From assembly GCF_014748335.1 (NCBI RefSeq), contig NZ_JAAVIY010000003.1, forward strand, positions 1 through 64,000: a DNA stretch of 64,000 bases, given 5' to 3'. Positions 43,767-53,399 of this stretch are shown here, one piece after another; positions within the stretch are counted from its first letter, which is position 1, and each line of letters opens with the position of its first letter. Made by a program: the position numbers and the translations under genes. The notes under the pieces are model-generated. The model was not told where the DNA came from. It saw only the letters and a list, made by a program, of their open reading frames with translations, and ran no database searches. Origin of the DNA: Flavobacterium selenitireducens. GTDB lineage: Bacteria > Bacteroidota > Bacteroidia > Flavobacteriales > Flavobacteriaceae.

Positions 43767-46700
43767 ATGAGCGCCAAGTTTACGGAATACAAAGGGCTTG
43801 ACCTACCAACGGTCGCATCTGAAGTCCTCGATTTCTGGAAGAAGAACCACATTTTCGAGCAAAGTGTAACCAGCCGCGAAGGCAACGAACCTTACGTTTT
43901 TTTCGAAGGTCCGCCGTCAGCTAACGGTTTGCCCGGGATTCATCACGTAATGGCGCGTGCGATCAAGGATATTTTTTGTCGCTATAAAACCCAGAAAGGC
44001 TTTCAGGTAAAACGAAAAGCGGGTTGGGACACGCACGGTTTGCCGGTCGAACTTGGAACCGAAAAAGAACTTGGGATTACAAAAGAAGACATCGGCAAGA
44101 AAATTACTGTCGAGGAATACAACGAAGCCTGCAAACGCACGGTTATGCGTTATACCGACGTCTGGAACGACCTCACTGAAAAGATGGGCTATTGGGTCGA
44201 TATGAACGATCCTTATGTGACTTACGAACCCAAATACATGGAAACGGTTTGGTGGCTTTTGAAGCAGATTTACGACAAAGGCTTGCTTTACAAAGGTTAT
44301 ACGATCCAACCGTATTCGCCAAAAGCAGGAACGGGTTTGAGTTCGCACGAAGTAAATCAGCCCGGGGCGTATCGCGATGTCACCGATACGACGATCGTGG
44401 CGCAATTCAAGGCTTTGGGTGAAACGCTTCCTGGCTTTTTGCAAGGTTTTGGAGACGTCCATTTTATGGCTTGGACGACGACACCTTGGACGTTGCCATC
44501 GAATACCGCTTTGACCGTCGGGCCGAAAATCGATTACGTGTTGGTCAGGACTTTCAATCAATATACGTTTGACCCGATCAATGTCGTTTTGGCGAAGAAC
44601 CTAGTTGGGAAGCAGTTCGGTAAAAACTATGTTGAATCTTCGGATTTCGATTCGTACAAAGCCGGAGACAAGCAGATTCCATATCAGATATTGACCGAAT
44701 TCAAAGGTGCCGACGCCGTCGGAATCAAATACGAGCAATTGCTTCCGTACGTTCTTCCGTACCAAAATCCGGAAAATGCGTTCCGCGTGATTTCGGGAGA
44801 TTTCGTTACTACGGAAGACGGAACCGGAATCGTGCACACGGCGCCTACGTTTGGTGCCGACGATGCTAAAGTCGCCAAGGAAGCGTCTCCGGAAGTTCCG
44901 CCTATGCTTGTCTTGGACGAAATCGGAAACCCGGTTCCGCTTGTCGATATGCAAGGGAAATTTACGTCCCACGTTGGCGATTTGGCCGGAAAATACGTGA
45001 AGAACGAATATTATGACGCGGGAACGGCGCCCGAAAAATCGGTAGATGTCGAGATTGCGATCAAATTAAAAGAAGAGAACAAAGCGTTCAAGGTCGAAAA
45101 ATACGTCCACAGCTATCCGCATTCGTGGCGAACAGACGAGCCGCTTTTGTATTACCCGCTCGATTCGTGGTTCATCAAAATGACCGACGTCAAAGAGCGC
45201 ATGTTCGATCTCAACGAGGAAATCAACTGGAAACCCAAAGCTACGGGCGAAGGTCGTTTCGGGAACTGGCTCAAGAGCGCCAACGACTGGAATTTATCGC
45301 GTTCGCGTTATTGGGGAATTCCGCTGCCGATTTGGCGTACCGAAGACAAATCAGAAGAAATGCTCATCGGGTCTGTCGAGGAATTGTTCAATGAAATTGA
45401 GAAGTCGATCGCGGCTGGTTTCCAATCGGAGAATCCGTTTAAGGGTTTTGAAGCTGGAAACATGTCCGACGAAAATTATAAACTTGTCGATTTGCACAAA
45501 AATGTCGTCGACAAAATCACATTGGTTTCGCCTTCTGGAAAACCGATGAAACGCGAATCCGATTTGATAGACGTTTGGTTCGATTCTGGCGCGATGCCGT
45601 ATGCGCAATGGCATTATCCGTTTGAAAACAAGGATAAAATCGATGGGAAAAAAGATTTTCCTGCCGATTTTATCGCCGAAGGTGTCGACCAGACGCGCGG
45701 TTGGTTCTACACGTTGCACGCCATCGGGACGTTGGTTTTCGATTCCGTAGCATACAAAAACGTGGTTTCGAATGGTCTTGTGTTGGATAAAGCCGGGCAG
45801 AAAATGTCCAAGCGCCTTGGGAATGCGGTCGATCCGTTTGAAACGTTGGGCGAATACGGTGCAGATGCGACGCGTTGGTACATGATCGCGAATGCGAATC
45901 CTTGGGACAATTTGAAATTTGACATCGAAGGTGTGGCCGAAGTTCGCCGCAAGTTCTTCGGGACACTTTACAACACGTACAGTTTCTTTGCCTTGTATGC
46001 GAATATCGACGGTTTCAAATATTCCGAAGCGGAAATCCCGATGGACGAACGCCCCGAGATCGATCAATGGATCATTTCGGAATTGAACACGCTGGTAAAA
46101 GACGTCGACGGTTTCTATGCCGATTACGAGCCGACGAGAGCCGCCCGCGCCATCTCTGATTTCGTTCAGGAAAACCTCTCGAACTGGTACGTTCGTTTGT
46201 GCCGACGCCGTTTTTGGAAAGGGGAATACGCGTCCGACAAAATCGCGGCTTACCAGACGTTGTATACCTGTTTGGTGACGGTTGCCAAATTAGGTGCGCC
46301 AATCGCGCCGTTCTATATGGATCAGCTTTATCGCGATCTCAACAATTTAACGCAAAAGGAAAAATTCGACAGCGTTCACCTCGCCAGATTCCCGGAATTT
46401 GTCGAAAACTTTGTTAATAAAACACTTGAGAGCAAAATGGGTAAGGCCCAGACGATTTCGTCCCTGGTTTTGTCGCTGCGAAAGAAGGAAATGATCAAGG
46501 TGAGGCAACCGCTGCAAAAGGTTATGATTCCTGTGCTTGACGCCAATCAGAAAGCGGAAATCGAGGCCATTTCGGATCTTGTGAAAGCCGAAGTTAACGT
46601 CAAGGAAGTGGAACTTCTCGACGATGCGTCGGGCGTTTTGGTCAAGCAAATCAAGCCAAATTTCAAGGCGCTTGGTCCGCGTTTCGGAAAAGATATGGGA

Positions 46701-47156
46701 TTGATTTCCAAAGAAATACAAAATTTTACTCAGGAGCAGATTACGGAATTGGAGCGCAATGGCGAACTGACGCTTGCCATATCAGGAAAAGATACTACTT
46801 TAACATCCGCTGACGTAGAAATCTCCTCTCAGGATATAGAGGGTTGGCTAGTTGCGAATTCAGGTACGATTACTGTGGCCCTGGACATTACGATTACCGA
46901 AGAACTGAGAAACGAGGGCATAGCGAGAGAACTCGTGAACCGCATCCAAAACATGCGAAAAGACTCCGGGTTCGAGGTTACCGACAAGATCAGGGTGGAA
47001 ATCCAAAGCGAAGAAATGCTCGGGAAAGCCATCGCTGCTTTTGGCCAATACATTAAAGAAGAAACACTAACGGAGGATTTGATCATCAGCGAAAGCGTCG
47101 ATGGAACCGAAGTTGAATTTGACAATATCAAAACATCAGTATTAATCTCAAAATAA
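43767..47156 (+). CDS. ileS: isoleucine--tRNA ligase, eukaryote-like type 2
   Basis: 1129 residues. Class I synthetase: HIGH-type motif GIHH (57-60) after PSANGLP, an editing domain with TTPWTLPSNTALTVG and FGADDAKVA, and the KMSKR loop at about 679 (QKMSKRLGNAVDP). Its length, GIHH form of HIGH, and lack of a C-terminal Cys-cluster zinc finger place it with type 2 IleRS, which is found in Bacteroidota and eukaryotes. Known relatives tolerate mupirocin better; that is inference here. A DksA-like gene follows after 9 bases. Confidence 0.95.
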   Translation: MSAKFTEYKGLDLPTVASEVLDFWKKNHIFEQSVTSREGNEPYVFFEGPPSANGLPGIHHVMARAIKDIFCRYKTQKGFQVKRKAGWDTHGLPVELGTEKELGITKEDIGKKITVEEYNEACKRTVMRYTDVWNDLTEKMGYWVDMNDPYVTYEPKYMETVWWLLKQIYDKGLLYKGYTIQPYSPKAGTGLSSHEVNQPGAYRDVTDTTIVAQFKALGETLPGFLQGFGDVHFMAWTTTPWTLPSNTALTVGPKIDYVLVRTFNQYTFDPINVVLAKNLVGKQFGKNYVESSDFDSYKAGDKQIPYQILTEFKGADAVGIKYEQLLPYVLPYQNPENAFRVISGDFVTTEDGTGIVHTAPTFGADDAKVAKEASPEVPPMLVLDEIGNPVPLVDMQGKFTSHVGDLAGKYVKNEYYDAGTAPEKSVDVEIAIKLKEENKAFKVEKYVHSYPHSWRTDEPLLYYPLDSWFIKMTDVKERMFDLNEEINWKPKATGEGRFGNWLKSANDWNLSRSRYWGIPLPIWRTEDKSEEMLIGSVEELFNEIEKSIAAGFQSENPFKGFEAGNMSDENYKLVDLHKNVVDKITLVSPSGKPMKRESDLIDVWFDSGAMPYAQWHYPFENKDKIDGKKDFPADFIAEGVDQTRGWFYTLHAIGTLVFDSVAYKNVVSNGLVLDKAGQKMSKRLGNAVDPFETLGEYGADATRWYMIANANPWDNLKFDIEGVAEVRRKFFGTLYNTYSFFALYANIDGFKYSEAEIPMDERPEIDQWIISELNTLVKDVDGFYADYEPTRAARAISDFVQENLSNWYVRLCRRRFWKGEYASDKIAAYQTLYTCLVTVAKLGAPIAPFYMDQLYRDLNNLTQKEKFDSVHLARFPEFVENFVNKTLESKMGKAQTISSLVLSLRKKEMIKVRQPLQKVMIPVLDANQKAEIEAISDLVKAEVNVKEVELLDDASGVLVKQIKPNFKALGPRFGKDMGLISKEIQNFTQEQITELERNGELTLAISGKDTTLTSADVEISSQDIEGWLVANSGTITVALDITITEELRNEGIARELVNRIQNMRKDSGFEVTDKIRVEIQSEEMLGKAIAAFGQYIKEETLTEDLIISESVDGTEVEFDNIKTSVLISK

Positions 47157-47165
47157 CTAAACGAA

Positions 47166-47546
47166 ATGGTAGATGAAAAGATTAGATACTCCGACGCCGA
47201 CCTGGCGGAGTTCAAGGAAATAATTTTGAAGAAAATCGAGAAGGCCAAAGCCGATCTTGACCTCATAAAAAGCGCCTATATGAACGATTTGAACAATGGT
47301 ACCGACGATACGTCGCCAACGTTCAAAGCGTTTGAGGAAGGAAGCGAAACCATGTCGAAGGAAGCGAACTCCCAATTGGCGATCCGTCAGGAGAAGTTTA
47401 TCCGCGATTTGAAGAACGCACTCTTTCGCGTAGAGAACAAAACGTACGGAATCTGCAAAGTCACCGGGAAACTTATCAGCAAGGAACGCCTTAAGATCGT
47501 TCCTCACGCGACGATGAGCATCGAGGCCAAGAATTTGCAGCGATAA
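47166..47546 (+). CDS. TraR/DksA-family protein with reduced zinc finger
   Basis: 126 residues. N-terminal coiled coil (FKEIILKKIEKAKADLDLIKSAY, and ALFRVENKTYGICKVTGKLI) and a C-terminal finger in which only one of the four expected Cys remains (GICKVTGKLISKERLKIVPHATMSIEAK). The family binds the secondary channel of RNA polymerase and tunes rRNA and stress promoters. Without the zinc site, the fold may be held by other contacts. Closely linked to ileS (9 bases), with its own terminator. Confidence 0.87.
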   Translation: MVDEKIRYSDADLAEFKEIILKKIEKAKADLDLIKSAYMNDLNNGTDDTSPTFKAFEEGSETMSKEANSQLAIRQEKFIRDLKNALFRVENKTYGICKVTGKLISKERLKIVPHATMSIEAKNLQR

Positions 47547-47559
47547 ACCACAAAAACGT

Positions 47560-47585
47560 AAAAACGCTCCGATTGGGGCGTTTTT
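47560..47585 (+). terminator. Terminator of the ileS-dksA-like unit
   Basis: AAAAACGCTCC (47560-47570) pairs with GGGGCGTTTTT (47575-47585), loop GATT. Confidence 0.85.
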
Positions 47586-47586
47586 A

Positions 47587-47618
47587 GTTTAAGGTTCAAA
47601 GTTTAAGGTTTAAAGTTG
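47587..47618. repeat. heptamer repeat array, short
   Basis: GTTTAAGGTTCAAAGTTTAAGG followed by TTTAAAGTTGG; same family as 39817-39914. Confidence 0.6.
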
Positions 47619-47680
47619 GCTGACAGACATGTTTCGGTGATAATTGGAATGTGTAATTTGGTGCTTGGAATTTTTAAATC

Positions 47681-47688
47681 TATTTTTG
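47681..47688 (+). promoter_or_regulatory. promoter of lspA
   Basis: TATTTTTG, perfect TAnnTTTG, with TTG at 47658-47660 (spacer 20), 19 bases before the ATG. Confidence 0.65.
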
Positions 47689-47707
47689 CCGCTTTAACAA
47701 CTACCGC

Positions 47708-48340
47708 ATGTCATTACGTAACGCGTACCTGCTCATTTTCTTAGTGTTGATTGTTGATCAGTTCAGCAAGATCTACATCAAGACGAATTTCGTCCACGGA
47801 GATGAGGTTCGCGTTTTCGATTGGTTCCGGATTCTCTTCATCGAGAACGAAGGAATGGCGTGGGGAACCAAAATTCCCGGGACTTACGGCAAATTGATTT
47901 TGACCATCTTCAGGTTGTTCGCCGTAATCGGAATAGGATGGTGGTTGTGGAAATCGGTTAAAGAGAACAGTTCGCGTTATCTTATCGTGGCCATCGCCCT
48001 TATTTTCGCCGGTGCGCTCGGCAACATCATCGATTCGGTTTTTTACGGTGTCCTTTTTAGCAGCAGTCACGGTCAGTTGGCCGAACTGATGTCGCCTCAA
48101 CCTTACGGTACCTGGTTCCACGGCAAGGTCGTCGACATGTTGTACTTCCCGATAATAGAAGATTATGCACTTCCGTCGTGGTTCCCGATCTGGGGCGGCA
48201 AGCACATCACGTTTTTTAACGCGATCTTCAACATTGCCGATACCGCTATTTCAATCGGAGTCGGAATACTGATCGTATTCAACAAACGAGCGTTCCATAA
48301 AAAGGAAGACCCTACGATGCCCATTTCCGACGAAATCTAG
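47708..48340 (+). CDS. lspA: lipoprotein signal peptidase (signal peptidase II)
   Basis: 210 residues. Removes signal peptides from prolipoproteins, of which many are encoded in this window. Four membrane helices; VDQFSKIYIKTNF in the first, catalytic Asp residues in GNIIDSVFYG and FNIADTAIS. Longer than the ~165-residue enterobacterial form because of inserts around residues 110-160, as usual for Bacteroidota. Its TAG stop lies in the CTAG shared with the convergent gene. Confidence 0.93.
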   Translation: MSLRNAYLLIFLVLIVDQFSKIYIKTNFVHGDEVRVFDWFRILFIENEGMAWGTKIPGTYGKLILTIFRLFAVIGIGWWLWKSVKENSSRYLIVAIALIFAGALGNIIDSVFYGVLFSSSHGQLAELMSPQPYGTWFHGKVVDMLYFPIIEDYALPSWFPIWGGKHITFFNAIFNIADTAISIGVGILIVFNKRAFHKKEDPTMPISDEI

Positions 48341-48903
48341 AATTCGTACACTTGGTCAGGCGTCACGCAAAAGTCGAGTTTGACATCGCTTTCAAAAACA
48401 TCTTCCCAAGGCTCGACGGCTTCGAAGAACGACAATCCTATTTTTATCGTTTCCGGACGACAGTTCGCTAGGAATTTGTCGTAAAATCCCTTTCCGTATC
48501 CGACGCGGTTTCCGGCTTCGTCAAAACACAAAAGCGGCACGAAAACCACATCGATTTTGTCCGCGGGAATCCCGATGCCGCTTTCCGGTTCGGGAATGCC
48601 ATACGAAGTTGGGATGATTTTCGTGTTGTCGGTCAGCAGGAAGTGCGTCATCTCGCGGGTTTGGAAATCCGACCGGGAAATGACGATGTGTTTGTCCTTT
48701 CCGGATAATAAGTGAAGAATCAGTTCGGTGTCGACTTCATTTTGGCGCGCGATCGGAAGAAAAATGTGGTAAAAATCCCTCTCCCAAATATCAATTTGCA
48801 ATAAACGGTTCGCGATTGCGAGACTTTTTTCTGCAATTTGATCTTCAGTCAATTGCAGCCGCAGCGTTTTATAGGCGATCCTCAAATCGTTTTTGGTCAA
48901 CAT
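48337..48903 (-). CDS. 5-formyltetrahydrofolate cyclo-ligase
   Basis: 188 residues. Converts 5-formyl-THF to 5,10-methenyl-THF with ATP. RIAYKTLRLQLT near the N-terminus, TSYGIPEPESG, DVVFVPLLCFDEAGNRVGYGKGFYDKFLA with the G-YGKGFYD nucleotide/phosphate motif. Convergent with lspA: both stop codons come from one CTAG (48337-48340). Divergent from uvrC. Confidence 0.93.
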   Translation of the reverse strand: MLTKNDLRIAYKTLRLQLTEDQIAEKSLAIANRLLQIDIWERDFYHIFLPIARQNEVDTELILHLLSGKDKHIVISRSDFQTREMTHFLLTDNTKIIPTSYGIPEPESGIGIPADKIDVVFVPLLCFDEAGNRVGYGKGFYDKFLANCRPETIKIGLSFFEAVEPWEDVFESDVKLDFCVTPDQVYEF

Positions 48904-48983
48904 TGTATAGGTTTTGGCTGTTAAAAGTACTTAAAATTCAGATTTCGGCTACATCTGCAATACTAACCTTTAACGCGATTCGT

Positions 48984-48991
48984 TACATTTG
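48984..48991 (+). promoter_or_regulatory. -7 promoter box for uvrC
   Basis: TACATTTG, perfect TAnnTTTG, only 6 bases before the ATG at 48998. The upstream TTG at 48989 is part of the box, so translation must begin at 48998 and the mRNA may be leaderless. Confidence 0.6.
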
Positions 48992-48997
48992 TACACT

Positions 48998-50800
48998 ATG
49001 GAATCTCCTTCTCTCGCCTTGCAAATACAGACGTTACCGGACTCACCGGGCGTTTACCAGTATTACGACAAAGACGAGCGATTGCTTTATGTGGGAAAGG
49101 CGAAAAACCTCAAAAAACGCGTTTCTTCCTATTTCAACAAGCTGCATGACAACAGGCGCACAAACGTTATGGTGCGCAAGATCGTCACGATAAAACACGT
49201 AGTTGTCCAGAATGAAAGCGATGCGTTGCTGCTCGAAAACAACATGATCAAGAAGTTGCAGCCGCGGTTTAACGTCATGCTCAAAGACGACAAAACGTAT
49301 CCGTGGATATGCATCAAGCGCGAACCGTTTTCACGGATATTTTCCACGCGCAGAATGATCAAGGACGGTTCGGAATATTTTGGGCCGTACACGAGTTTCA
49401 AGACGATCTACACGATTTTGGACATGATCAAGGAATTGTATCCGCTCCGTACGTGCAATTACGATTTGACCGAAAGCAACATCCGAAGCGGAAAATTCAA
49501 AGTGTGCCTCGAATACCACATCGGAAACTGCAAAGGACCATGCGAAGGGCACGAGTCGTTATCGGTTTACCAGGATCACGTCGACCAGATCCGCGAGATA
49601 TTGAAAGGCAATTTCAAGGACAGTCTGCGCGAATTCAGGAAGGCGATGCAGTTTTATGCTTCCGAAATGGAATTTGAGAAGGCCCAGATCATGAAAAACA
49701 AGATCAATGTGCTCGAGAATTACCAGTCGCGATCGATGGTGGCAAACCCGAAGATTACGAATGTGGATGTTTTTTCGATTGTTTCGGACGAAGCTTCGGC
49801 TTACATCAATTATTTGCAGATTTCACACGGTTCGGTAATCCGGTCCCATACGTTGGAACTCAAGAAAAAGCTCGATGAATCGGATGCGGAACTGCTCGAG
49901 ATCGGAATTGTCGAGATCATGGAGCGCTTCGAGTTGAAACTCAAGGAAGTCATCGTGCCGTTCCAGGTCGACCTTGGCGAGAAGGTCAATATTACGGTTC
50001 CGCAGCTTGGCGACAAAAAGCAAATTCTGGAACTCTCGATCCGCAATGCGAAATACCATCGCATGGAACAGATGAAGCAAATGCAGATCGTCGATCCCGA
50101 CCGTCATACGACACGTATCATGGCACAGATGAAAAAAGATTTGCGCTTGCCCGTCGAACCGCGCCACATCGAATGTTTCGACAACTCGAACATACAGGGA
50201 ACCAATCCTGTTTCGGCCTGCGTCGTTTTTAAAGACGGAAAACCGAGCAAGAAAGATTACCGTCATTTTAACATCAAGACGGTAGTCGGGCCCGATGATT
50301 TCGCTTCTATGGAAGAAGTCGTGCACCGTCGCTACCGCAGATTGCTCGATGAAAACGAACCGCTTCCGCAACTGATCATCATAGACGGAGGAAAAGGACA
50401 GTTGTCCGCCGCTTTGAAAAGCCTCGACCTGTTGGGCTTGAGGGGAAAAATTTCGATCATCGGAATTGCCAAGCGACTCGAAGAACTGTTTTATCCGGAC
50501 GATCCGATCCCGTTGTATCTCGACAAAAAATCGGAAACGCTAAAAATCATCCAACAACTGCGCAACGAGGCTCACCGTTTCGGAATCACCCACCATCGCG
50601 ACCGACGCAGTAAAGGCGCGCTTCAAACCTCTATGGAAACCATTCCTGGAATTGGCGAAAAGACGATGCAGACATTGATCAAACACTTCAAATCGGTAAA
50701 ACGGCTTAAAGAAGCGGAAGAATCTGCTATAGCAGAAGTGATTGGCCCGGCCAAAGCCAAAAAAATTGTCGATTTTTACCATCCGCAAAATCAAGCATAA
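48998..50800 (+). CDS. uvrC: excinuclease ABC subunit C
   Basis: 600 residues. Makes both incisions in nucleotide-excision repair. N-terminal GIY-YIG nuclease (SPGVYQYYD, LLYVGKAKNLKKRV), CxxxC-type CLEYHIGNCKGPCEG, UVR segment (EFEKAQIMKNKI), RNase H-like C-nuclease (ECFDNSNIQGTNPVSACVVF, IIIDGGKGQLSAA) and terminal helix-hairpin-helix (IPGIGEKTMQTLIKHF). The TAA stop overlaps the ATG of the patatin gene (ATAATG). Confidence 0.96.
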   Translation: MESPSLALQIQTLPDSPGVYQYYDKDERLLYVGKAKNLKKRVSSYFNKLHDNRRTNVMVRKIVTIKHVVVQNESDALLLENNMIKKLQPRFNVMLKDDKTYPWICIKREPFSRIFSTRRMIKDGSEYFGPYTSFKTIYTILDMIKELYPLRTCNYDLTESNIRSGKFKVCLEYHIGNCKGPCEGHESLSVYQDHVDQIREILKGNFKDSLREFRKAMQFYASEMEFEKAQIMKNKINVLENYQSRSMVANPKITNVDVFSIVSDEASAYINYLQISHGSVIRSHTLELKKKLDESDAELLEIGIVEIMERFELKLKEVIVPFQVDLGEKVNITVPQLGDKKQILELSIRNAKYHRMEQMKQMQIVDPDRHTTRIMAQMKKDLRLPVEPRHIECFDNSNIQGTNPVSACVVFKDGKPSKKDYRHFNIKTVVGPDDFASMEEVVHRRYRRLLDENEPLPQLIIIDGGKGQLSAALKSLDLLGLRGKISIIGIAKRLEELFYPDDPIPLYLDKKSETLKIIQQLRNEAHRFGITHHRDRRSKGALQTSMETIPGIGEKTMQTLIKHFKSVKRLKEAEESAIAEVIGPAKAKKIVDFYHPQNQA

Positions 50801-53052
50801 TGATCCGATCCCCGCAAAATATTTTCAAAGGCAACTTTTTGTGGCTTTGCTGTTTTGCGTTGTTGTTTCCGACGATCGGTTTCGCACAGGTCGATTCGAT
50901 CGTAAAACCGCGGCCTAAAGTAGGATTGGTGCTCAGCGGAGGAGGGGCAAAAGGTTTCGCTCACATCGGCGTGCTCAAAGTGCTAGAAAAAACAGGCGTC
51001 AAGATCGATTACATCGGCGGGACGAGTATGGGCGCGATCATTGGCGGACTTTATGCGTCGGGTTACAATGCCAACCAGATCGACTCGATTTTTCGGCGCA
51101 CGAATTTTGACGAGCTGCTTGGGGATTACATTCCGCGGTCTTCTAAGAATTTCTACGGCAAGCGAAATGACGAGTTGTACGCACTTTCGCTTCCGTTCAA
51201 AGGTATGAGAATCGGGATTCCGCGTTCGTATTCAAAGGGAATGTACACGTTCAATATGATGTCGAAATTGACGCATAACGTACGCAACGTTCGTGATTTC
51301 AACAAGCTTCCGATACCGTTTTTGTGCATCGCCACCGATATCGAAACCGGTCAGCAGGTTTTGCTCAACAGCGGCTACCTACCACAGGCGATTCGTGCCA
51401 GTGCCGCGCTTCCGACGGTTTTCAGCCCGGTCGAGCTCGACGGGCGGTTGCTCGTTGATGGCGGCGTCGCCAATAATTATCCGATAGATGAAGTTCGGGC
51501 GTTAGGTGCCGATATCATAATAGGCGTGGACGTTCAGGACGACCTCAAAGACCGCGAATTCCTCAGCGACGCCACTCGGATATTATCCCAGATTTCCAAT
51601 CTCGAAATGATCGAGAAAATGAAGCCGAAGCGGCAAAAGACCGATATTTACATACGTCCCGACATGTCCGACTATAGCGTGATTTCATTCAGCAATGGCG
51701 CATCGATCATAGACGAAGGCGAGCGCGCCGCATGGGAACAGGCCGAAAAACTGACCGCGATTACCGTGAAGCGCGGTGCCTACAAACGACAGGATTTGCC
51801 CGTGCGCAGCGACAGTCTTGAGATCAAGAACATTTCGGTAAACAAGCTCGACAATTTTACGCGCGCTTATATTTTGGGCAAACTCCAATTCAAGAACGGC
51901 AGCAAAATCTGCTACGATGATTTGCGTTCCGGCATCGACAATCTTACCGGAACACAGAATTTCAGTTCGATCAGCTATTCACTCGACAGTTCTAAGGAAG
52001 GCGAAGAACTTAAGTTGAACCTTGTCGAGAATCCGATAAGGACGTATCTCAAATTCGGATTGCACTACGATGGCCTGTACAAGAGCGGAATTCTGATGAA
52101 CGTGACTACCAAAAGGGTTTTGTTCAAGAACGATGTCGTATCTGCGGATGTTATTTTGGGCGACAACTTTCGGTACAATCTCGATTATTATGTAGACAAC
52201 GGCTTTTATTTTAGTTTCGGGTTCCGCTCGCGCTACAATAGTTTCAGCCGCAACGTAGGAACCGATTTCAGCAACGGGGCGCTTCTCGATTCGCTCGGGC
52301 TCAACACGTTGAACATCAATTTTTCGGATCTTTCCCATCAGGTTTACGTCCAGACGTTGTTCATGCAGAAATTTATGATCGGGGCCGGAGTCGAGTGGAA
52401 ACATCTCAAGATAAAGTCTGAAACGATACAAAATCAGACGGTTTCCCCGACATTTGAAAAAAGTGATTATTTGAGCGCGATTGCGTATCTGCGCTATGAT
52501 TCGTACGACAACCGCTACTTTCCTAAGAAGGGATCTTACTTTTCCGGGGATTTCCAGTCGTATTTGTACTCCTCGGATTACGGCAACGATTTCAGGCGGT
52601 TCTCCATCCTAAAGGCGGAAGTTGGATTTGCGCGCACCTTTTTTGGGCGGTTCACGACAAAATTCGATGCGGAAGCGGGTTCTGCCATCGGCGATCACAG
52701 CGTACCGTTCTTCGATTTTGTACTTGGAGGTTACGGTTTCAGTAGCGTAAACAATTTCAGGCCTTTTTTCGGGTATGACTTTTTGAGTGTGTCCGGCGAC
52801 AGTTACATCAAGACGGGTGTCACGTTCGACTATGAGATTTTCAGGAAGCATCACGTAAATGCGTCTGCAAATTTTGCCAATCTCGGCGCCGGCATCTTCG
52901 CGGACGGCGCCTGGATTTCTTGGCCGCATTATACGGGATACGCCGTCGGATATGGGATGGAGACGATCATCGGTCCGATTGAGATCAAATATTCGTGGTC
53001 ACCGGAGCTTCCGAAAGGCTTTACGTGGTTCAGCGTTGGGTTTTGGTTTTGA
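50800..53052 (+). CDS. patatin-like phospholipase fused to an Omp85-type barrel
   Basis: 750 residues. Signal peptide (PTIGFAQ, about residue 29). Patatin domain from about 40: GGGAKGFAH oxyanion loop, GTSMGA with the nucleophile Ser, and the DGG dyad Asp in LLVDGGVANNYP. A ~75-residue POTRA-like segment (ISVNKLDNFTRAYILGKLQFKNG) precedes a C-terminal 16-strand-like barrel (about 430-750) ending GFTWFSVGFWF. This is the arrangement of PlpD-type (type Vd) autotransporter lipases. Substrate and whether the enzyme is released or held are not evident. Coupled to uvrC by overlap. Confidence 0.88.
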   Translation: MIRSPQNIFKGNFLWLCCFALLFPTIGFAQVDSIVKPRPKVGLVLSGGGAKGFAHIGVLKVLEKTGVKIDYIGGTSMGAIIGGLYASGYNANQIDSIFRRTNFDELLGDYIPRSSKNFYGKRNDELYALSLPFKGMRIGIPRSYSKGMYTFNMMSKLTHNVRNVRDFNKLPIPFLCIATDIETGQQVLLNSGYLPQAIRASAALPTVFSPVELDGRLLVDGGVANNYPIDEVRALGADIIIGVDVQDDLKDREFLSDATRILSQISNLEMIEKMKPKRQKTDIYIRPDMSDYSVISFSNGASIIDEGERAAWEQAEKLTAITVKRGAYKRQDLPVRSDSLEIKNISVNKLDNFTRAYILGKLQFKNGSKICYDDLRSGIDNLTGTQNFSSISYSLDSSKEGEELKLNLVENPIRTYLKFGLHYDGLYKSGILMNVTTKRVLFKNDVVSADVILGDNFRYNLDYYVDNGFYFSFGFRSRYNSFSRNVGTDFSNGALLDSLGLNTLNINFSDLSHQVYVQTLFMQKFMIGAGVEWKHLKIKSETIQNQTVSPTFEKSDYLSAIAYLRYDSYDNRYFPKKGSYFSGDFQSYLYSSDYGNDFRRFSILKAEVGFARTFFGRFTTKFDAEAGSAIGDHSVPFFDFVLGGYGFSSVNNFRPFFGYDFLSVSGDSYIKTGVTFDYEIFRKHHVNASANFANLGAGIFADGAWISWPHYTGYAVGYGMETIIGPIEIKYSWSPELPKGFTWFSVGFWF

Positions 53053-53111
53053 GGTTTGAAGTTTAAAGTTTAAAGTTCAAGGTTTAAAGTTCAAGGTTTA
53101 AAGTTTGAGGT
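53053..53111. repeat. heptamer repeat array
   Basis: GTTTGAAGTTTAAAG, then repeated TTCAAGGTTTAAAG units; same family as 39817-39914. Confidence 0.65.
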
Positions 53112-53195
53112 TAAGGTTGTCTGTGTTAGTGGGCGTTGGAAAAAAAGCCGCCACCACCCACCCATAAATTTCGCCGTTTTCCCCATTCCCCAAAT

Positions 53196-53220
53196 ACAGA
53201 AAAACTGTACAAAATCTTAA
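53196..53220 (+). repeat. ACAG-CTGT/TTAA motif, copy 3
   Basis: ACAGAAAAACTGT followed by ACAAAATCTTAA; same family as 13536-13560 and 16099-16123. Confidence 0.5.
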
Positions 53221-53391
53221 ATTTCCCAATCCAACCGCAACTCCCGGAACATCCAAAGCGCCGTTTCGAACTTTCGGCAACCTTCAACTTTCTAAACACG
53301 CGAAAAAATCATTACGCACACTTCGGAATCTGTATCCGCAATTCATTTTGCAAAATATGCCGTACTTCTGCCAGTTTTTTTCAAAAAGCGA

Positions 53392-53399
53392 TATATTTG
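53392..53399 (+). promoter_or_regulatory. -7 promoter box for the amino-acid permease
   Basis: TATATTTG, perfect TAnnTTTG, 41 bases before the ATG at 53441. Confidence 0.65.
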
